Shown here: in pieces, positions 26,895-35,942 of the stretch
Numbering within the stretch: the stretch's first letter is position 1
Layout of the letters: each line of letters starts with the position of its first letter
Made by a program: the position numbers and the translations under genes
The notes under the pieces: generated by a model
What the model saw: the letters and a program-made list of their open reading frames with translations, nothing else
Databases searched by the model: none
What the model was told of the DNA's origin: nothing
Origin: Salinibacterium xinjiangense
Lineage (GTDB): Bacteria; Actinomycetota; Actinomycetes; Actinomycetales; Microbacteriaceae
Assembly: GCF_014645015.1 (NCBI RefSeq)
Contig: NZ_BMLC01000001.1
Span: 944,585 to 1,008,584 of the forward strand
Direction: 5' to 3'
Length of the DNA stretch: 64,000 nucleotides

Positions 26895-27821
26895 TCACAA
26901 CGAACCGACAGTCGACGAGATGACGGCAACCAGGAGGGGAAACACCCCCAGCACCATGAAGGCGGGCAGGATGCACAACCCGAGCGGGAGCATCAGGCGC
27001 ACCCCGAGCGCCGCCGCATCTTCCTGTGCACGCGCGGTCGCGACCCTACGCAGTTCTTCAGCCTGGCTGTTGAGAAGCTCGGCGGCTGGCACCCCCGCGC
27101 TTCGGGACAACTCGAGCACCTCATCGACGCCGACGATGGCAGGCAGGGAGAATCGCGCAACGGTCTCGTCGACGATCGCCCTGGCGTGATCGAGAGCAGA
27201 ACCACCACTCACGGCGATCGCCATGAGATCGCAGCCGATGCCGGGCGCGGGGTCTTTTGGGCGCGCTTTCGCGACCATGGAGGCATTCCATTTCAGCGCG
27301 ATCGCCATCAACGCCGCGCCGACGGCAAGGCAGATCCAGCCGATCGCGGTTCCAAACAGCACAGCGAGGGTGTTGAAGCCCAGTGCCGTGCCGAACAACA
27401 CGCCCACTATGGGCAACGCGAGAACCATCCTGGCGGTCGCAACCGGCGCTGCGAGCGCCACTCTCGCGTCGCGCTGGGCCTGGGCGAGATCGCGCAGGGA
27501 TTGTGAATACCGGCGGAGGCAGGGGGCCAGCGGGGCCCCGGCCGCGGTGGCGACGGTCCAGGCGGCCGCCAGTCCCCGCCACGCCGCTCCCTCGAGGGGG
27601 TCGAGCCTCGCCGCTGCGTCGATCACCGCATCGGCCACTGAGGTCGACGATGCTCCAGCGACTCGCGATGCCAGAGTCGAACCGGTGGACGCCGCAACAT
27701 GCTGCCAGGCAGAGGCCGGGGTGACTCCTGCTGCCAGCAGCACCGAGAGTCGCTGGGTGACCGCGGCGACCTCGGCCAGCGGCTCCCTAGTGGACGCAGC
27801 TCTGCGCCCCGGCGCCCTCAC
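26895..27821 (-). CDS. Type II secretion F-domain protein (single TadB/TadC)
   Basis: Inner-membrane platform of the Tad pilus, 308 residues. Two similar T2SSF halves are visible. The first begins VTQRLSVLLAAGVTPASAW and runs to about residue 110; the second begins DLMAIAVSGGSALDHARAI near 195 and runs to LGVRLMLPLGLCILPAFMVL. Two hydrophobic helices lie between and one closes the protein. Actinobacterial clusters usually have separate tadB and tadC genes; here only one is present, and it may do both jobs. It overlaps the ATPase gene by four bases. Confidence 0.8.
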   Translation of the reverse strand: MRAPGRRAASTREPLAEVAAVTQRLSVLLAAGVTPASAWQHVAASTGSTLASRVAGASSTSVADAVIDAAARLDPLEGAAWRGLAAAWTVATAAGAPLAPCLRRYSQSLRDLAQAQRDARVALAAPVATARMVLALPIVGVLFGTALGFNTLAVLFGTAIGWICLAVGAALMAIALKWNASMVAKARPKDPAPGIGCDLMAIAVSGGSALDHARAIVDETVARFSLPAIVGVDEVLELSRSAGVPAAELLNSQAEELRRVATARAQEDAAALGVRLMLPLGLCILPAFMVLGVFPLLVAVISSTVGSL

Positions 27822-28831
27822 CGCGACTCCACCACGAGAAGCCGTCCCCGCTCGTCGAGCTCGAAGGTGCCGACCCGCACGAGCCGACGCACACCACCAC
27901 GTCGTTCCAGGTGCAGCACGGAGCCGATAGCACTCACGGCCTGCCGCGCGATTGCCGTCGGCCCGAGATCAGCGAGCGCGCCGAGCGCCTCGAGCCTTGC
28001 AGGTACGTCGGCCAGTGAGTTCGCGTGAAGGGTACCCCCTCCCCCGTCGTGGCCGGTGTTGAGCGCGCCCAGCAACTCGCGGATCTCTGCCCCGCGACAT
28101 TCGCCGAGTACGAGCCGGTCAGGGCGCATCCGCAAGGCCTCTCGCAGCAGCCTGGCCAACCCCAGCCCTCCTGCACCCTCCAGGTTCGCCTGTCGTGCCT
28201 CCAGCGATACGAAATGCGGATGCTGCACCCGAAGCTCGCTGACATCTTCGATCGCGATAATCCGTTCGGTCACGGCCGCCTCCCCGAGCAGGGCCGACAG
28301 CAGTGTTGTCTTACCGCTGCCGCCCGCCCCGGTGATCAGGAGGTTCTGGCGGGCGGCGACGAGTTTGCGGATGACCACGGCCGGAACGTCGTCGAAGAAT
28401 CCAGCGCTTTCGAGGTCACCCAGCGAGAGCGGTCGCTGATGGGGGATGCGGATGGAGAGCAACGTGCCCTGTGGTGAGATCGGGGGAAGAACGGCGTGCA
28501 CCCTGATTCCGTCGTGGATGCGGGTGTCGACGCAGGGGTTCGATTCATCAATGTGCCGCCCACCCAGCGCCACCAGGCGAACAGCGAACTCGCGCAGTTC
28601 CGATTCGATAAAGCCCAGGGTCGGTTGCCGTTCGAGACCTCCACCTCGGTCAGCCCAGACTTCCCGGCCACCGTTGACGAAGATGTCGGTGACAGCGGGA
28701 TCGGCGAACAGCGAATGGAGTTGCCCGAAATCTGCGCTGCCAGCTCGACGGGTGGCAGTGTTCGTTGCGGTGGGTTCAGGTGCAGCAGGTCTCCGAACGA
28801 CGAAGGGCACCAGGTCCGGTTCGAATGACAT
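27818..28831 (-). CDS. TadA/CpaF family secretion ATPase
   Basis: Cytosolic motor of the Tad pilus, 337 residues. The P-loop is ITGAGGSGKTTLL, followed by the Asp box IIAIEDVSELRV, Walker B region RPDRLVLGECRGAEIRELL and the His box TGHDGGGGTLHANS. The N-terminal FVNGGREVW segment is also conserved. ATG at 28831 is preferred to the codon ten residues earlier because it fits the family start. First gene of the cluster. The usual upstream CpaE/Ssd-like gene is not present here. Confidence 0.88.
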   Translation of the reverse strand: MSFEPDLVPFVVRRPAAPEPTATNTATRRAGSADFGQLHSLFADPAVTDIFVNGGREVWADRGGGLERQPTLGFIESELREFAVRLVALGGRHIDESNPCVDTRIHDGIRVHAVLPPISPQGTLLSIRIPHQRPLSLGDLESAGFFDDVPAVVIRKLVAARQNLLITGAGGSGKTTLLSALLGEAAVTERIIAIEDVSELRVQHPHFVSLEARQANLEGAGGLGLARLLREALRMRPDRLVLGECRGAEIRELLGALNTGHDGGGGTLHANSLADVPARLEALGALADLGPTAIARQAVSAIGSVLHLERRGGVRRLVRVGTFELDERGRLLVVESR

Positions 28832-29184
28832 GGCAGCACGGTATTCACCCTCGCGACCCACCTGGTGGACCGGGTGAGTTCGGTGGGTTCCGAGCGCAGG
28901 GATGGGTTGTGGACGGGAGGAAAATCAAACCCGGGCACATCTTCAGCAAATCCGCGCATATCACCGGTTAAAGAGAGGGGCGACGCCTATTGGGGGGAAC
29001 AGGCGCCGCCACGGCAACGCGGGATTGGGGGGAATCACGTGCGCTGCCAGTCAAATGTAACTTCGACTAACACAGTGTATCGCATGGCGCCGAAGGCGCA
29101 ATGAGAGTTTGGGTAGTATCGAAGAGTTCGCTTTGTACACTCACTTCGCGGTTCCTGGCAGGCCGCGTGATCGACGAGGATCTC
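28832..29184. other. Divergent intergenic region between tadA and acs
   Basis: About 350 bp with no gene. It must hold the promoters for the Tad operon (left) and acs (right). It contains two exact copies of an 11-base G-run motif at 28989 and 29024 and a small hairpin GCGCC-GAA-GGCGC at 29087-29099. A CGAGGA ribosome-binding site lies just before the acs start. Confidence 0.6.
28989..29034 (+). repeat. Pair of ATTGGGGGGAA direct repeats
   Basis: Exact 11-base copies at 28989-28999 and 29024-29034, 35 bp apart, within the tadA/acs promoter region. Spacing is not an integral number of helical turns exactly (35 is about 3.3 turns). They could be regulator sites. Confidence 0.5.
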
Positions 29185-31170
29185 ATGTCCACAAATTCGA
29201 TTGACAGCCTGCTCCACGAATCACGCCGGTTCCCGCCGAGCGACGCATTCGCGGCATCAGCCATCGCCAGCCCGAGCATCTATGACGACGCCAAAGATGA
29301 CCGGGTAGCGTTCTGGGCCGACCAGGCCCGCGACATCCTGCACTGGCACAAGCCATTCACAGAGACTCTCGACTGGTCGAACGCACCGGTCGCGCGATGG
29401 TTCGGCGATGGTGAGCTGAACGTCGCCTACAACTGCCTCGACCGTCACGTCATCGCTGGAAACGGTGACCGGGTCGCCATCCACTGGGAGGGCGAGCCGG
29501 GAGACAGCCGCAGCTACACGTACTCAGAGCTGACGGAAGAAGTTAAGCGCGCGGCGAATGTGATCGCGGCCCTCGGCATCGGGCAGGGCGACCGTGTCGC
29601 CGTGTACCTGCCGGTCATCCCCGAGGCCGTCATCGCGATGCTGGCCATCGCGAGGCTCGGAGCCGTGCATTCGGTCGTGTTCGGCGGATTCAGTTCAGAG
29701 AGCCTGCGCAGTCGCATCGACGACGCGGGTGCGAAACTGGTGATCACGGCCGACGGCGGCTGGCGCAAGGGGAAGGTGTTCCCGCTCAAGGCTGCGGTCG
29801 ACGGAGCACTCGAGAACGGAACATCCACCGTCACCAACGTGCTCGTCGTCAAGCGCGGCGAGAACGACGTCGAATGGACAGCGGGCCGCGACCTGTGGTG
29901 GCACGACGAGCTCGCCAAGGCAGACCCTGAACACGAGGCGCAGGGGTTCGAGGCGGAGAACCCGCTTTTCGTCCTCTATACCTCGGGAACCACGGGCAAG
30001 CCCAAGGGGATCCTGCATACGAGCGGCGGCTACCTGACACAGGTGGCCTTCACGCACAAGAACGTCTTTGACCTCCACCCCGAGACCGATGTCTACTGGT
30101 GCACGGCCGATGTGGGCTGGATCACCGGTCACAGCTACGTCATCTACGGTCCGCTCGCCAACGGCGCGACCCAGTTGATGTACGAGGGAACGCCGGATAC
30201 TCCTCACCAGGGTCGCTGGTGGGAGCTGATCGAGAAGTACAAGGTGTCGATCTTCTACACGGCACCTACCGCGATCCGCTCGGCGATGAAGATCGGGCGG
30301 CAGGTTGCCCAGCGCTTCGACCTCAGTTCAATCAGGGTGCTCGGTTCGGTGGGCGAACCGATCAACCCGGAGGCGTGGATCTGGTACCGCGATGTGATCG
30401 GTGGCGGCACCGCGCCCATCGTCGACACCTGGTGGCAGACCGAAACGGGCGGCATCATGATCTCAGCGCTACCCGGCCTCACCACCCTCAAACCCGGCTC
30501 GGCCCAGGTGCCGATTCCGGGCGTGAAGATCGACATCCTCGGCGAGGACGGCACGAGGGTCGACCCACCGCAGGGTGGCCTGCTCGTGGTGTCGGAACCG
30601 TGGCCGGCCATGCTGCGTGGCATCTGGGGTGATCCCGAGCGGTTCAAGGAGGCATACTGGTCACGGTTCTCGACGCCTGCTGCCGATGGCGCGGATGCCG
30701 ACTGGAAGTACTTCGCCGGTGACGGCGCCCACGTCGATTCCGACGGTGACATCGTGCTTCTCGGCCGCGTGGACGACGTGATGAACGTGTCGGGTCACCG
30801 CCTGTCCACCCAGGAGATCGAGTCTGCGCTGGTCTCGCACCACATGGTCGCCGAGGCCGCGGTGGTCGGCGCCGCCGATGAGGCGACCGGCCAGGCCGTC
30901 GTCGCCTTCGTCATCCTCAAGTCGAACCAGCCCGTACCGCACACGACAGCCGAATCATCCGCCCTGCTGCGCGCCCACGTCGCGCATCAGATCGGCGCTA
31001 TCGCCCGGCCCCGCCAGGTATTCATCGTGTCTGAGCTTCCCAAAACCCGCTCAGGCAAAATCATGCGCAGGCTGCTTCAGGATGTCGCCGAGGGCCGCGA
31101 AATCGGCGACACGACGACTCTCGCAGACACCTCGGTGATGGAGATCATCTCCGACAGGTTGAAGCAATAG
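29185..31170 (+). CDS. acs: Acetyl-CoA synthetase
   Basis: AMP-forming acetate activation, 661 residues. The adenylate motif is LYTSGTTGKPKGILH, followed by WCTADVGWITGHSY, DTWWQTETGGIMIS and YFAGDGAHVDSDGDI, and the catalytic lysine in TRSGKIMRRLL, where acetylation controls activity in related enzymes. The start at 29185 has CGAGGA upstream and gives the normal short head; a frame open from 29101 adds 28 residues of unrelated sequence. It diverges from the Tad cluster and converges with the MurE-like gene 18 bp away. Confidence 0.94.
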   Translation: MSTNSIDSLLHESRRFPPSDAFAASAIASPSIYDDAKDDRVAFWADQARDILHWHKPFTETLDWSNAPVARWFGDGELNVAYNCLDRHVIAGNGDRVAIHWEGEPGDSRSYTYSELTEEVKRAANVIAALGIGQGDRVAVYLPVIPEAVIAMLAIARLGAVHSVVFGGFSSESLRSRIDDAGAKLVITADGGWRKGKVFPLKAAVDGALENGTSTVTNVLVVKRGENDVEWTAGRDLWWHDELAKADPEHEAQGFEAENPLFVLYTSGTTGKPKGILHTSGGYLTQVAFTHKNVFDLHPETDVYWCTADVGWITGHSYVIYGPLANGATQLMYEGTPDTPHQGRWWELIEKYKVSIFYTAPTAIRSAMKIGRQVAQRFDLSSIRVLGSVGEPINPEAWIWYRDVIGGGTAPIVDTWWQTETGGIMISALPGLTTLKPGSAQVPIPGVKIDILGEDGTRVDPPQGGLLVVSEPWPAMLRGIWGDPERFKEAYWSRFSTPAADGADADWKYFAGDGAHVDSDGDIVLLGRVDDVMNVSGHRLSTQEIESALVSHHMVAEAAVVGAADEATGQAVVAFVILKSNQPVPHTTAESSALLRAHVAHQIGAIARPRQVFIVSELPKTRSGKIMRRLLQDVAEGREIGDTTTLADTSVMEIISDRLKQ

Positions 31171-31188
31171 TCCTGCACCAATAAGGCG

Positions 31189-32697
31189 CTACATCCGATC
31201 GGCGAGGAGTCGTTCAGCGGTATCGAGATCGCTGAACGGCACCCGCTGGTCGCCGATGATCTGGTACGGCTCATGGCCCTTGCCCTGCAGCAGCACGACG
31301 TCGTCGGGACCAGCGGCATCAATCGCGTACGCGATCGCGGTCGTGCGGTCCCGGATCTCGACGACACGTTCGGGATGCTCGAACCCGCGGCGGATGTCAG
31401 CAAGGATCTGGTCACCGTCCTCGAAGTGCACATCGTCGTCCGTCACGATAACGAGATCAGAACCGGCCTCGACGATGCGTGCCATCTCGGGACGCTTGCC
31501 AGCATCGCGGTCGCCGGTGGCGCCGAACACCGTCACGAGCCGCGAGTGCCCCGACTCGCGCAGGGCCGTGACGGCATGCTGCACGGCGTCCGGGGTGTGC
31601 CCGGCGTCCACAACCACCAGGGGCAGCAACGGCGACGGCTGGATGCGTGTCATCCGGCCGACCACGGGTGTGAGTGGGCCCAGGGTTTCCGCGATGCGCG
31701 AGGCGGGCACGCCCTGGGCATGCAGCACGCCGGCCACCGCGAGCAGGTTGTCGACGTTGAACCGGCCGATCAGCGAGCTCGCCACAGCGTGACGAGTACC
31801 GTCGATCCTGAGGTCGAATTGCAGGCCCTGCGTGGTGAGTTCGACAGCGCCAGCCGACACGGTGGCGTCGACGTTTCCCTGCGAGCTCAGGCCGATCCGG
31901 CGAATCCCTTCACCGATGGTTGCGAAGTGCTCGCGCCCGAAAGCGTCATCGAGGTTGACGATGGCGGCGCTGATCCCGGGCAGGGTGAAGATTTTCGCCT
32001 TCTGCTTCGCGTACTCCTCCATCGTCCCGTGATAGTCCAGGTGATCCCTCGTGAAGTTCGTGAAGGCGACGATGTCGAACTCGACGGCGTCGACCCGGCC
32101 CTGCTCGAGGGCGTGCGAACTGACCTCCATCGCGACATCCTTGACCCCCTTTGCGACGAAGTCTGCGAGGAACTGGTGCACGGTCGACAACTGCGGGGTG
32201 GTCATGCCCATATTGATCCGCGGCTCGCCCGTGACACCGGCACCGAGTGTTCCGATCGTCGCTGACGTGGTGCCCAGGGCGTTCCACGCCTGGGTGAGAA
32301 GGTGCGCGGTCGAGGTCTTGCCATTGGTGCCGGTGATGCCGACCATGGTCATGGCCCGGGATGGATGCCCTGAAAAATCGTCAGCCATGCGCCCCAGTAC
32401 GGTCTTCAGCCCGGCCACACGGTACACGTGCTCGGGCAGTGCGCCCTCGGCGTCGATGGCGTCCACGAGCACGGCAGCGGCCCCCCGCTCGAGCGCATCC
32501 TGCACCCATGGCAGAGCAGGAGCCCCGGGTCGCCCCAGTGCGACGAAAACGTCGCCTGGCTCGAGCGCCCTGCTGTCCTGCACCAGTCGACGACCGCGAA
32601 CGACGATGCCGGTGAGCGCGTCGTCGTAGCGGCCGAGGTCGAGGTCGTGCGGCGTCGCATCGGCTCCGGCCTGCCCGTCTGACCAGACCTCCATCAC
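31189..32697 (-). CDS. MurE-like Mur ligase with altered substrate motif
   Basis: Mur ligase family protein of 502 residues, closest to UDP-MurNAc-tripeptide synthetase (MurE). The P-loop TGTNGKTS is at 122-129, the central MTTPQLSTVH and EVSSHALEQGRV are standard, and the carbamylated lysine region YAKQKAKIF is present. The substrate-selecting loop that reads D-N-P-R in diaminopimelate enzymes is D-D-V-H here (residues 421-424), and the usual Y-A-H-T-P-D reads A-G-H-T-P-D at 365-370. GKGHE is kept. The amino acid added may therefore differ from diaminopimelate or lysine, or the enzyme may have a different partner. It is not in a dcw cluster but starts the murE-like/ridA/DUF4177 set with 4-bp overlap to ridA. 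Confidence 0.8.
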   Translation of the reverse strand: MMEVWSDGQAGADATPHDLDLGRYDDALTGIVVRGRRLVQDSRALEPGDVFVALGRPGAPALPWVQDALERGAAAVLVDAIDAEGALPEHVYRVAGLKTVLGRMADDFSGHPSRAMTMVGITGTNGKTSTAHLLTQAWNALGTTSATIGTLGAGVTGEPRINMGMTTPQLSTVHQFLADFVAKGVKDVAMEVSSHALEQGRVDAVEFDIVAFTNFTRDHLDYHGTMEEYAKQKAKIFTLPGISAAIVNLDDAFGREHFATIGEGIRRIGLSSQGNVDATVSAGAVELTTQGLQFDLRIDGTRHAVASSLIGRFNVDNLLAVAGVLHAQGVPASRIAETLGPLTPVVGRMTRIQPSPLLPLVVVDAGHTPDAVQHAVTALRESGHSRLVTVFGATGDRDAGKRPEMARIVEAGSDLVIVTDDDVHFEDGDQILADIRRGFEHPERVVEIRDRTTAIAYAIDAAGPDDVVLLQGKGHEPYQIIGDQRVPFSDLDTAERLLADRM

Positions 32698-33155
32698 GCG
32701 AACTCGAACAGGAACTCGATCTCGACGGGTGCATCGAGCGGCAGCACGGCGACACCGACAGCGCTGCGGGCGTGGACACCTGCGTCGCCGAAGATGTCGC
32801 CGAGCAGTTCGGATGCACCGTTTATCACGCCGGGCTGGCCAGTGAATGACGGGTCTGATGCCACGAAACCGACGACCTTCACGACGCGGGTGATGCGGTC
32901 GAGCGAGCCGAGCACGTTCTTCGCGGCGGCGAGTCCGTTGAGCACGCAGGTGCGCGCGAGATCCTTGGCCGTGTCGGCGTCGACCTCGGCACCGACCTTG
33001 CCGGTGAACGCCAGCTTTCCCTCGACGGAGGGCAGCTGTCCCGAGGTGTACACGAGGTTGCCGACGATGACCGCGGGTACGTACGCCGCTACGGGCTTGG
33101 CTACGGAGGGAATGATGATTCCGAGTTCGATGAGGCGATCATCCAGCTGGGACAT
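32694..33155 (-). CDS. RidA/YjgF family protein
   Basis: Small protein of 153 residues of the RidA family, which hydrolyse reactive enamine/imine intermediates such as 2-aminoacrylate. The core VGNLVYTSGQLPSVEGKL, VVGFVASDPSFTGQP and the arginine in GVHARSAVGVAVLPLDAPVEIEF are present. An N-terminal helix of about 20 residues precedes the core, which is typical of the longer actinobacterial version next to ponA. It overlaps the MurE-like gene by four bases and the DUF4177 stop by one base. Confidence 0.85.
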   Translation of the reverse strand: MSQLDDRLIELGIIIPSVAKPVAAYVPAVIVGNLVYTSGQLPSVEGKLAFTGKVGAEVDADTAKDLARTCVLNGLAAAKNVLGSLDRITRVVKVVGFVASDPSFTGQPGVINGASELLGDIFGDAGVHARSAVGVAVLPLDAPVEIEFLFEFA

Positions 33156-33313
33156 CAGGACTCTTCTTTCTGTCGCTTCAAGTAGGCGACCAGGCCGCCT
33201 TCGGGACCGGTCACCACCTGGACCAGTTCCCAGCCCTCAGATCCCCAGTTATTCAGGATCGCGGAGGTGTTGTGGATGATGAGCGGCGTAGTGAGGTACT
33301 CCCACTGGGGCAT
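33155..33313 (-). CDS. DUF4177-like small protein
   Basis: Small protein of 52 residues starting at ATG 33313 (MPQWEYLTTPLIIH). The pattern W-E-Y..., a middle WGSEGWELVQVV and a YLKRQ tail fit the DUF4177 family, which is often found beside ridA in actinobacteria. Function unknown. The open frame continues to 33610 but would overlap the divergent PBP gene, so the short form is chosen. Too short to be seen as a strong call by length alone; the motif carries it. Confidence 0.75.
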   Translation of the reverse strand: MPQWEYLTTPLIIHNTSAILNNWGSEGWELVQVVTGPEGGLVAYLKRQKEES

Positions 33314-33339
33314 TTGTCGGCTTCCGTTCAGCTTAGAAA

Positions 33340-33354
33340 ACGGGATTGTCCCGT
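33340..33354. promoter_or_regulatory. Palindrome between DUF4177 and ponA
   Basis: ACGGGATTGTCCCGT is a perfect inverted repeat with 6-bp arms and 3-bp centre. It lies 12 bp before the PBP start and 27 bp from the DUF4177 start, in the 52-bp divergent gap, so it may be an operator for either gene. Confidence 0.5.
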
Positions 33355-33365
33355 ACCCTAAGTCT

Positions 33366-35942
33366 ATGTCTGCCCAAAAACCCCCCCGTAGAGGCGTCAT
33401 TTCCGGCATCGCCGGATTCCTCGGTTTCAGCCTTCTTTCCGGAGTTCTGGTGACCGTCATGGTGGCCCCTGCGATCGCGGTCACCGGCGTGACGGCCTCC
33501 AGCACTATCGGTGTGTTTGACAGCCTGCCGGAGTACATCAACATCGGCCAGCAGTCGCAGCGTAACGAGATCTGGGCATCGTATTCGGGCGAGGGAAGCG
33601 TTGACGGCAAATTCCTGATCGCCTCGATCTACGACCAGAACCGCGAAGAGGTCACCTACGACCAGATCTCGAAATTCGCCCTGGATGCAACGGTAGACGG
33701 TGAGGACGCTCGGTTCTTCGAGCATGGCGGGGTCGACGTCTCCTCGGTCGTTCGTGCAGCACTCGCGAACCTTCGCTCGGGCGCGGTGGAGAGTGGAGCA
33801 TCCACTCTCTCGATGCAGCTGGTCAAGAACATCGCCACGCAGGAAGCGGAGAACCTTCCTACCCAGGAAGAACGCGACGCGGCCTACGAGAAAGCCAAGA
33901 AGGAGTCTTTCGATCGCAAGCTGAAAGAGATGAAGCAGGCGATCGGGCTCGAGAAGAAGTACACGAAGAAGGAAATTCTCACCGCCTACCTCAACATCGC
34001 CAACTTCGGCAATGCGACCTATGGGATCCAGGCCGCGGCCCAGCGCTACTACAGCGTCAATGCGAGCGACCTGACCCTCGCTCAGGCCGCAAGCCTCGTG
34101 GCCATCGTGCAATACCCGAACCAGCGCAATCTCGGTGATCCCGCTAATTATGAGTCCAACACCGAACGCCGCAACTACATCATCAACGCCATGTACAAGG
34201 CCGGAAACATCACCGCTGCCGAACGCGATGAAGCTATCGCCATCCCGGTAGACGACACCACTCTTGCGCTGCAGCCGCCCAGGAACGGATGTATCGCCGC
34301 CAACGATTACGCCAAGTTCTTCTGCGATTATGTCGTCAAGAGCGTCGGCGATTTCGCTTTCCTCGGGGGCAACGAGACCGAGCGCAATGCCAACTGGAAA
34401 CGCGGCGGCTACAAGCTGTACACGACTCTGGACCTCGACGTACAGATTCCCGCCCAGATCGCGACCTGGACCTACGCCCCGAATACCGAGACCGGATTTG
34501 CCCTCGGAAGCGCAACCTCGTCAGTGCAACCCGGCACCGGACGCGTGCTGATCATGACCCAGAATAAGCTCTTCGACGACACCGCGGAGGGCATCGGCTC
34601 CATCGGCACAGCGGTCAACTTCAACACCAGCTACAAATACGGCGGGTCCTCCGGATTCCAGCCCGGCTCGACATACAAGGTGTTCACGCTCCTCGACTGG
34701 CTGAAAGCCGGTAAAGGGGTGCAGGAACGCGTGAGCGGAAATCCCAACCGCCAGGAGCCGTTCAGCTCCTACACGGCCTGCGGATCCAAACTCAGCGGCG
34801 GAACGTTCCCGTTCAAGAACAATGCTGGGGAAGCCGGTACTTATACCGTTCGCAGCGGCACCGTGAATTCGGTCAACGGTGTCTTCTTCTCGATGGCCAA
34901 GCAGCTCGACCTGTGCGACATCCGCGACGTCGCCGCCAGCCTCGGGGTCGAGCGCGCCGATGGCGATCCCCTCGGGACGAACCCGACATCGATCATCGGA
35001 ACCAATGAGGTCACCCCTCTCAGTATGGCCACGGCTTATGCGTCCATCGCCGCGAACGGCCTGTATTGCAAGCCGATCATCGTCGACAGCGTGACCATGC
35101 CGGATGGCTCGACTGCCGTCGGCCAGAGCCCGGACTGCCGCCAGGCCATCGCCCCGAACATCGCCGATACGGCGATTGACGTGCTCAAAGGCGTTATGGT
35201 GACCGGCAACCAGGTCTACTCGAACCCTGACGACGGCATCCCGATCTTCGGCAAGACGGGTACGACCGATGACGCACGTCACACGTGGATGGCAACGGGC
35301 ACGACAATGGCCGGCACGGTGGTGTGGGTCGGCAACATTGTCGGCGACTACAACATCCTGGACTCCGGATATGCCGGGGTCGCCGGAATCCGACTGAGGC
35401 ACTACATCATGGAACCAACGGTTGCCGCACTCAATGCCAAGTACGGCGGAGTGGACTGGGCGGCCCCGGACCCGGACTTGATGACGGGTGGCGGCCAGAG
35501 CGTGCCGGACGTCACCGGTCTCACGGCCGGCGCCGCACAGACAATCCTCGAGGGCCTCGGATTCTCCTACGCCGACGGTGGAGCCGTCGATTCGTCACTC
35601 GAAGCCGGCAGGGTGGTGAGCACTGATCCACCCATCGGTTCCGTCTCCGCCAAGGGCGTGACCATCACGGTCTACACGAGCAAGGGAAACCAGATCCCGT
35701 TCCCGGATGTGGTCGCCGACGGTAAGTCGAACGACTTCAACCAGGCGAAAACCCTGGTGCAGGCGGCGGGATACCGGACAGTGGTGCAGGCCTGTGTCGT
35801 GCTCGCACCGTCGTCGGGATCGGGGCCGGTGCTGCCTACCGATCCGCGCGTGGGGAAGGTACAGACGAGTAATCCTGCGCCTGGCACTCCCACCGTGCCG
35901 GGAGCGACAGTGACGCTGGGCGTCGGCAAGATCAACTGCTAG
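33366..35942 (+). CDS. ponA: Class A penicillin-binding protein with PASTA domains
   Basis: Bifunctional peptidoglycan glycosyltransferase and transpeptidase, 858 residues. A membrane anchor (about 11-40) is followed by the glycosyltransferase with the catalytic glutamate in GEDARFFEHGGVD (E113) and GASTLSMQLVKN. The transpeptidase has STYK (S435-K438), SVN in NSVNGVFFS, and KTGTT (K630). Two PASTA domains end the protein: SVPDVTGLTAG near 716 and IPFPDVVADG near 779. Both catalytic centres look intact. ATG 33366 follows a weak purine tract. The stop overlaps the metallophosphoesterase GTG by one base. Confidence 0.92.
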   Translation: MSAQKPPRRGVISGIAGFLGFSLLSGVLVTVMVAPAIAVTGVTASSTIGVFDSLPEYINIGQQSQRNEIWASYSGEGSVDGKFLIASIYDQNREEVTYDQISKFALDATVDGEDARFFEHGGVDVSSVVRAALANLRSGAVESGASTLSMQLVKNIATQEAENLPTQEERDAAYEKAKKESFDRKLKEMKQAIGLEKKYTKKEILTAYLNIANFGNATYGIQAAAQRYYSVNASDLTLAQAASLVAIVQYPNQRNLGDPANYESNTERRNYIINAMYKAGNITAAERDEAIAIPVDDTTLALQPPRNGCIAANDYAKFFCDYVVKSVGDFAFLGGNETERNANWKRGGYKLYTTLDLDVQIPAQIATWTYAPNTETGFALGSATSSVQPGTGRVLIMTQNKLFDDTAEGIGSIGTAVNFNTSYKYGGSSGFQPGSTYKVFTLLDWLKAGKGVQERVSGNPNRQEPFSSYTACGSKLSGGTFPFKNNAGEAGTYTVRSGTVNSVNGVFFSMAKQLDLCDIRDVAASLGVERADGDPLGTNPTSIIGTNEVTPLSMATAYASIAANGLYCKPIIVDSVTMPDGSTAVGQSPDCRQAIAPNIADTAIDVLKGVMVTGNQVYSNPDDGIPIFGKTGTTDDARHTWMATGTTMAGTVVWVGNIVGDYNILDSGYAGVAGIRLRHYIMEPTVAALNAKYGGVDWAAPDPDLMTGGGQSVPDVTGLTAGAAQTILEGLGFSYADGGAVDSSLEAGRVVSTDPPIGSVSAKGVTITVYTSKGNQIPFPDVVADGKSNDFNQAKTLVQAAGYRTVVQACVVLAPSSGSGPVLPTDPRVGKVQTSNPAPGTPTVPGATVTLGVGKINC

